Shown one piece after another: positions 59,396 to 64,000 of a stretch of DNA of 64,000 nt. A program made the position numbers and the translations under genes. Source of the stretch: Hygrophila difformis (taxonomy: Eukaryota > Streptophyta > Magnoliopsida > Lamiales > Acanthaceae); NCBI GenBank assembly GCA_030278955.1, contig JAOANR010000002.1, forward strand, positions 7,801,982-7,865,981, read 5' to 3'. Position 1 is the stretch's first letter, and each line of letters starts with the position of its first letter. The notes below the pieces were generated by a model, which worked only from the letters and a program-made list of their open reading frames with translations, was not told the DNA's origin and ran no database searches.

Positions 59396-61837
59396 TGTAA
59401 CACCCGGATTTTAAATCCAAAAGAACCTGGATATTACCGCCACATTCCTTGGTTAAGCCTGCCGACTTGGTTAAGCCTGCCGAACGCAACTTTACTCAAG
59501 GAATGCTAAGGCTTAAATTACATCAACTACTCTCATCAAAAGAAATCCCTTGGAATCCATTTTTCCAAAATAACCAAACTTATTCAGGAGTACTTAAAAT
59601 AATTTAAATGCAGAAGCGATAAAGAGTGCCAACTGGCTAAGCTAGTGATCCGAAATAAATAATAAAAACAAATGCAACAAATTTGAAAGTTGTTTGCAAC
59701 TTTATTTTAAAAAGAATGTCCCAACTCCCATGCATGCCGGATGATCAATGGCGCTCACCGTTCTCTGAAAAAAAATATACATAACACACATCAGTAAATA
59801 AATTACTGAGTAAGTCAATCCACCCTATATCCTGACAGGGGCTTTAAAAAGATTGACTTAAATAAAAGTTAAAACACATTACATTAACGGACAACTTAAA
59901 ATGTTCACAATAGATAGTCAGAGCATTAATCATAAAATATCATACAGTCACCATTATGCCTAGAATACGAGGACACCAAAGGAGCTCCAAAAATAACGGG
60001 ACTTCATCCCTCAAATTGCCAACGGCAGCCTATATCGACACGCACCCGGGGCCCATAAATAATACTCGCAAGTATTATTTAGGGATATAGACACAATCAT
60101 AGTACATCACATAAGGAGAGGGGCGGCCTCGCATGGCTCCACCCTAGTGCACTCGCTCTCCGGAGCCTAAATGTGGGCATACCTACCCGAATTCTAGGGC
60201 ACAATGGGTTTTAATTATACATGACACATATTCATATCAAATTTCATTTTTTTTTCCGAACAATTTCCATACCAATACTCATCGCAGTACGCCATCTTCT
60301 TCCCAAGATGGTAAAATATTTTCTTGCTATTATCTCATACTGACTCTTACAAAGGAAATTTATATCCCAAACGACTAGCTGTACGAAATTCAATTGAATC
60401 ATAGTAATAACCTATCCACATCAGTAGCAATACAATACTGAGAAGAAAAATGCTATTATTAGATCATCCACAACTGAAACCGTAGTATATCCATACATTA
60501 TACAGCAACCTAACCAAGGAAAGAAAGATAGAATAGCATAAAGTAACAACTTCATGAATTTATGTCCTTGTACATTACACTTTATAGAGGTAGTATTACT
60601 TTGACTCTTAGATTTTGACTTGGGCAGACCCATATATACATTCCCACCGAGAAGATGACTCCCAAAAGGAGTTTATTATTTTATTTTATTCTCTTGTTTT
60701 TTTTTCCATGAAATAGAAGATATGATTTCGAAGGCCACTTACAGACATTCAGTTTTTTATGAAATAAAAGGGAAGTGGATTATGTATACTCCTACAGACA
60801 CTGGGTTTTCAAAACCATGATGGTGACAGAAGCGAAGGAACTAAGGCAACTCTCAGTACACATATTTAAGTTTCCCAAAAGAATTTACACAATGGTTACG
60901 GATCGGCGAGAAGTGAAATTTACACACACATTAAAACGAAAGGGTTACAAATCACCAAGAAAGGGATTTACACATAGGGTGGCGAATCAATGAGAGATAG
61001 GGAGATTGACTTACAGTACACCAGATTATGAATGTAACACCAGAATCTTTGGTTCGATTAGCAAGGGAGATCGCCTCCGACGCCCTAACTTATCCGAGAT
61101 GACCGCGTTCTTGAAAAAAATAAACGTGGAGAAGGTTATGGATTTTTTCTGCAGTCGTGACCAGAGGAATGAAAGACTAAGAAGATGATTTACCGTCTGA
61201 ACTCGAAGCAAGAATGGGAAAATCCTGATCTGTCCGCTGCCTCCACAAAGAACTCTCTAGGGTTTTCTTTATGATCGAGTTTTCTGTTATGGGAAGATGA
61301 AGTACGCTGCCAGTTCTATTTTAAATATGTGAGTGGGCGGTAATCTGGTTCTTGGACGATTTATTTGGGATCCTAAAATCCTGCAAGTTCCGCTCATTCT
61401 CAGATTTACATCCCTTAGAAAGATTTGAAGGAGATCTCTTATTTTGTTATTATGCTCATACGCAAGGTTGGACGGTACAAGAAAAGATTTGAAAGTTACA
61501 AGTAAAAATAATATCTTCTATTGCTATTATGGTCATATAAAATACAATCCATCCTAGGTATTATCTACTTCTATTATTTCCATTGAATAATAAATAAACT
61601 CTTTGTATACTGATATGACACGGGGAGAAGGGAGGCATATGATAACAAGAATTGTCCATTTTTTTCATCCAATAATAGCCAACTAGTTTAGTGATATATA
61701 CCTTAACCATTATATTAATAATAATCAGGAATGATTAGGTTAATAGAACCATAACTATCCTAGTGACCATAATATTAACATACTTATTAATCACTAAATA
61801 TATATAGAGAATTAATAAAATAATCGTGGGTGTTATA
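59396..61837 (-). repeat. Element D 5' LTR
   Basis: 2,442 bp, nearly identical to 49523-51968. Short open frames inside (for example near 60421-60633) are present in both LTRs and lack domains. Confidence 0.92.
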
Positions 61838-61842
61838 GCATG

Positions 61843-61967
61843 AACCCCTGAGAGACCATAATGGCTGGTGTCTGCGATGTGATTTGACAAGTTTCGTCCT
61901 GGAGCAGGTACATGTTCTGAGAGAGAAGAAGGGAGGTGGAATGAATCCTAGTATGCCTTATTCTTAG
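61843..61967 (+). pseudogene. F-box-like gene of Element B, 3' end after Element D
   Basis: Counting the duplicated gcatg once, the frame from 49522 continues here for about 41 codons to TAG at 61965-61967. The combined exons (68 + 584 + 125 nt) give a 258-residue product with no other interruption. This end has a Cys/Trp/His pattern (GWCLRCDLTSFVLEQ) that, with YCTRMH before the insertion, resembles the Cys-rich C-terminal part of At2g35280-type F-box proteins. Confidence 0.65.
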
Positions 61968-63595
61968 TTAAGCTTTAGTGTAGGCATCATATAAGGGATT
62001 TCTTCTTTTGTATGCAGGTTCGTACTAACTGCATAAGAATCTCTTATAACTGATGTAATTTATTGCTTTCCATGAATAGAACTCAAACTTTCGAGATCCA
62101 CAAACAATTCTTTTGTTTTCTCCTTGAAAAGATGTCTGACAGTCCAGGATGAATAAGTGATTGTCAGACCAAAAATATGCTGTTGACATGCTTTGCATGT
62201 TAACAGTGCCTCTTCTACTGCTTTAAATTAAATAACCAGCAAAAGTATGCATAAACCTGCTCTAAATTCACATGTTGAATTTAGGCTTGTGATTAAATTT
62301 TCAAGCTTTTAAATTGGGATAATATAATTAAAAACATGCATGAAATGAATTCCTAAGGTTTTGAGCTATAAACATTTAATGATGCGATCAGCTTATTGAG
62401 TAATAAATCTGCATGTTAGAAATTTTGATTGAATAAATTGTTAGCATTAAGCTTTGATTAAATTTGAGAATACTGTATGACATGAATCAATCCAACCTTG
62501 TGAGACTTGAGCCATGAGTCACTTTTACTCATTCATTTTCTTTGATGTGTGAATCATTTTTGACTAAAGGAAACTAGAACTTGCAATTGAGACCGATTCA
62601 AGACCATGCCATATTTTCGAAATCGAGCACATGATCGAGGCACTTAGAAAACCAAATTTTTGGCCTTCTTTTGAAATCCAAACCCAAAAATATTTTCCCC
62701 TTAGGATTAACCAGTTGAGCTTTTAAGCCTAATTTTTCTTTGAAGCCCACTATATTTTTCTTAGCCTACGAAAAGACCAAAATATATCAAACCCAAGTGT
62801 GCAATAATGAATTCTGTCAAAAGGCATTAAATTTATGATCATCGAAAAAAGCGTAAATCGGTGTTCAAAGAACCGATTCAAAAAAAAAGAGAGAGTTATG
62901 TTGAATTCAATTCAACACAAATAAATTGCAAATGACAAAGCAAATTAGACATAGTCTAATGTCATGCAATAGAAAAGGAAAAACAAAAGAAAGAAAGGAA
63001 AATATTGATGATCATGAATTTTAAATAAAAATATGCCATGTTATGATAGAATTAATTCTTGCCACTCCTGAGCCCAATAATTTCCCTTTCCCACCATGTG
63101 TTACAACCTATGCCCCGTTATAACCCATGAATAAGACCTCATGATCTCGACTTGAGGAAGTGAGCCGGTTGCGAGTTGGTCCAATTGCAAGCTTATGGGA
63201 TAATTTAATTAAAATTGATTTTGAGCGTTCATGATTAAACCCCATTTGAGAGTGAGTGAATTTTCCGATTCTCTTATATGTGAGGCTCTGTTTCATTGCA
63301 AATGTTCATGTCAGGCTTTAATTCTAATCTTTAATCCTTGCATTTTTCAAACATGATATTCATGAAGGATTGATAATAATGTTTGATTTGTAGGCCCGAT
63401 GTAGTGAGCAAGTATCATTTCATTAAACACTGCAATCAAGGGAATTTAATACTTGACGTTCTTGATTGTCTTATCCCAATCCAAAAAGAATGTGATTTAT
63501 GAAGCCACGAAAATGAATTGAATATGCAGAGTCCGTGTTCTCTAGAACATTGACTCTGACTGCTCGGGGACGATCAGTATTAAATGTGATGATGT
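61968..63595 (+). other. Element B 3' untranslated region
   Basis: AT-rich and non-coding. From about 62240 it aligns with Element C 35880-34521 in reverse (shared words such as GAGCCATGAGTCA and CTTGCAATTGGACCAACTCG in opposite orientation). It ends in TAAATGTGATGATGT as candidate polypurine tract at 63581-63595, a mutated form of the AAATGTGAGGATGT seen in Element C. Confidence 0.75.
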
Positions 63596-64000
63596 TGATA
63601 ATGGCCAGAAATGACCATTATTTTCAATCCATTTCCGTGTCTAAAACGGGCATTTGTTCGCATTCCGGTCTTATATTAAATAAGAAAGCAGTTGAATTGG
63701 ACTGATTTATGCATAATTGTAAAAATATTGAGCTGGTATGAAAAATGCATAAATATGTAATTTTATTACACATTTATGTTAGAAAAATAAAAAACATGAG
63801 AAAAGAAAAGAAAAGAGAAAGGAAATGAAAAGACGGGAAAAGAAATGAGAACCCACAAAATTTGAATTTTACAGGAAATTACGACGCTAGACACAACTAC
63901 GACGCTAAGCATGTATAGCGCCGTAGCTTGGTCTAGCGCCGTAGCCCGTAGGAGGAAACCAAAGCTGACATCTGAAGAAGAGTGGACGGCGCTAAGCATG
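63596..64000 (+). repeat. Element B 3' LTR, cut by the window edge
   Basis: Starts TGATAATGGCCAG and matches 21811 onward with about 9 substitutions and a few small indels over 400 bp. The hairpin motif copies begin again at about 63889. Confidence 0.92.

Larger units (their letters stand above)
49523..61837 (-). mobile_element. Element D: Ty3/gypsy chromovirus, Tekay/Del lineage
   Basis: Target-site duplication gcatg (49518-49522 and 61838-61842). Minus strand: 5' LTR 61837..59396, primer site TGGTATCAGAGC 59392..59381, a long leader with a coiled-coil ORF, gag-pol 56905..52133 with a C-terminal chromodomain-like segment, polypurine tract AAGGAGGGTAGAC 51981..51969, 3' LTR 51968..49523. LTRs differ by about ten substitutions in 2.44 kb, so the insertion is young. 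One in-frame TAG near the gag start is the only coding lesion seen in gag-pol. Confidence 0.93.
21811..64000 (+). mobile_element. Element B: Ty3/gypsy retrotransposon, Athila lineage, with two nested insertions
   Basis: The 5' LTR starts TGATAATGGCC at 21811 and ends at 26107. The 3' LTR starts at 63596 and leaves the window. The primer site TGGCGCCGTTGCCGGGGA and the gag and RT sequences are of Athila type. Without the nested elements the internal region is about 10.6 kb. Order: gag, protease (split by Element C), RT-RNase H, integrase, a non-coding module, a promoter-like hairpin array, an F-box-like spliced gene (split by Element D), a non-coding 3' region, LTR. Gag-pol has three amber codons and several shifts. 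The visible 400 bp of 3' LTR differ from the 5' LTR at about 9 sites plus small indels. Confidence 0.9.

Overview
The window is nuclear DNA of a flowering plant, most likely a eudicot. It has spliced plant-type genes, Tat, Athila, Tekay/Del and copia retrotransposons, a Stowaway-type and a hAT-type MITE, and AT-rich intergenic DNA. Only about the first 6 kb holds ordinary host genes: the 3' part of a proline-rich DUF761-type gene (1-1201, +) and a complete two-exon gene for a plastid-targeted multi-pass membrane protein (4774-6058, -).

From 6.8 kb onward the window is a nest of LTR retrotransposons whose borders can be fixed from target-site duplications (TSDs). Element A (6828-19563, TSD agctc) is a Tat-lineage Ty3/gypsy element with gag, protease, RT-RNase H, a second archaeal-type RNase H and integrase. 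On its opposite strand it carries a spliced plant-mobile-domain plus coiled-coil gene. A hAT-type MITE is inserted in its gag. Next come a Stowaway MITE (19868-20129), an (AAT)n tract and the 5' end of a copia element (about 20413-21810). That copia gag is cut by Element B, an Athila-lineage element running from 21811 past the right edge of the window (5' LTR 21811-26107, 3' LTR starting at 63596).

Element B is interrupted twice. Element C (28701-43228, minus, TSD accat) lies inside the protease domain. It is a related non-autonomous element with LTRs of about 5.8 kb and no gag or pol. Element D (49523-61837, minus, TSD gcatg) is a nearly intact Tekay/Del chromovirus, one amber codon short of an open gag-pol. 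It sits in an F-box-like gene that B carries downstream of integrase. By eye the LTR pairs differ by about 2% or more in A and B, about 0.4% in D and about 0.2% in C, which agrees with the nesting order copia, then B, then C and D.

The most unusual material is in B and C. (1) Their homologous LTRs each carry six nested-palindrome units of about 100 bp, placed about 0.66-1.2 kb downstream of the TATA box, plus a cluster upstream of it. The motif is TACGACGCTA in B but TTTGTCGCGGAAC in C, so architecture is kept while sequence is replaced. (2) The B motif recurs just upstream of the TATA box of B's internal F-box-like gene. (3) A stem-loop followed by the polypurine-tract-like sequence GTGAGGATGTTG recurs about 43-69 nt upstream of candidate 3' splice sites in both elements. 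Together these suggest a modular, cargo-carrying retroelement family with its own cis-element code. Homology, splice and domain calls were made by reading the sequence; no database search was run.
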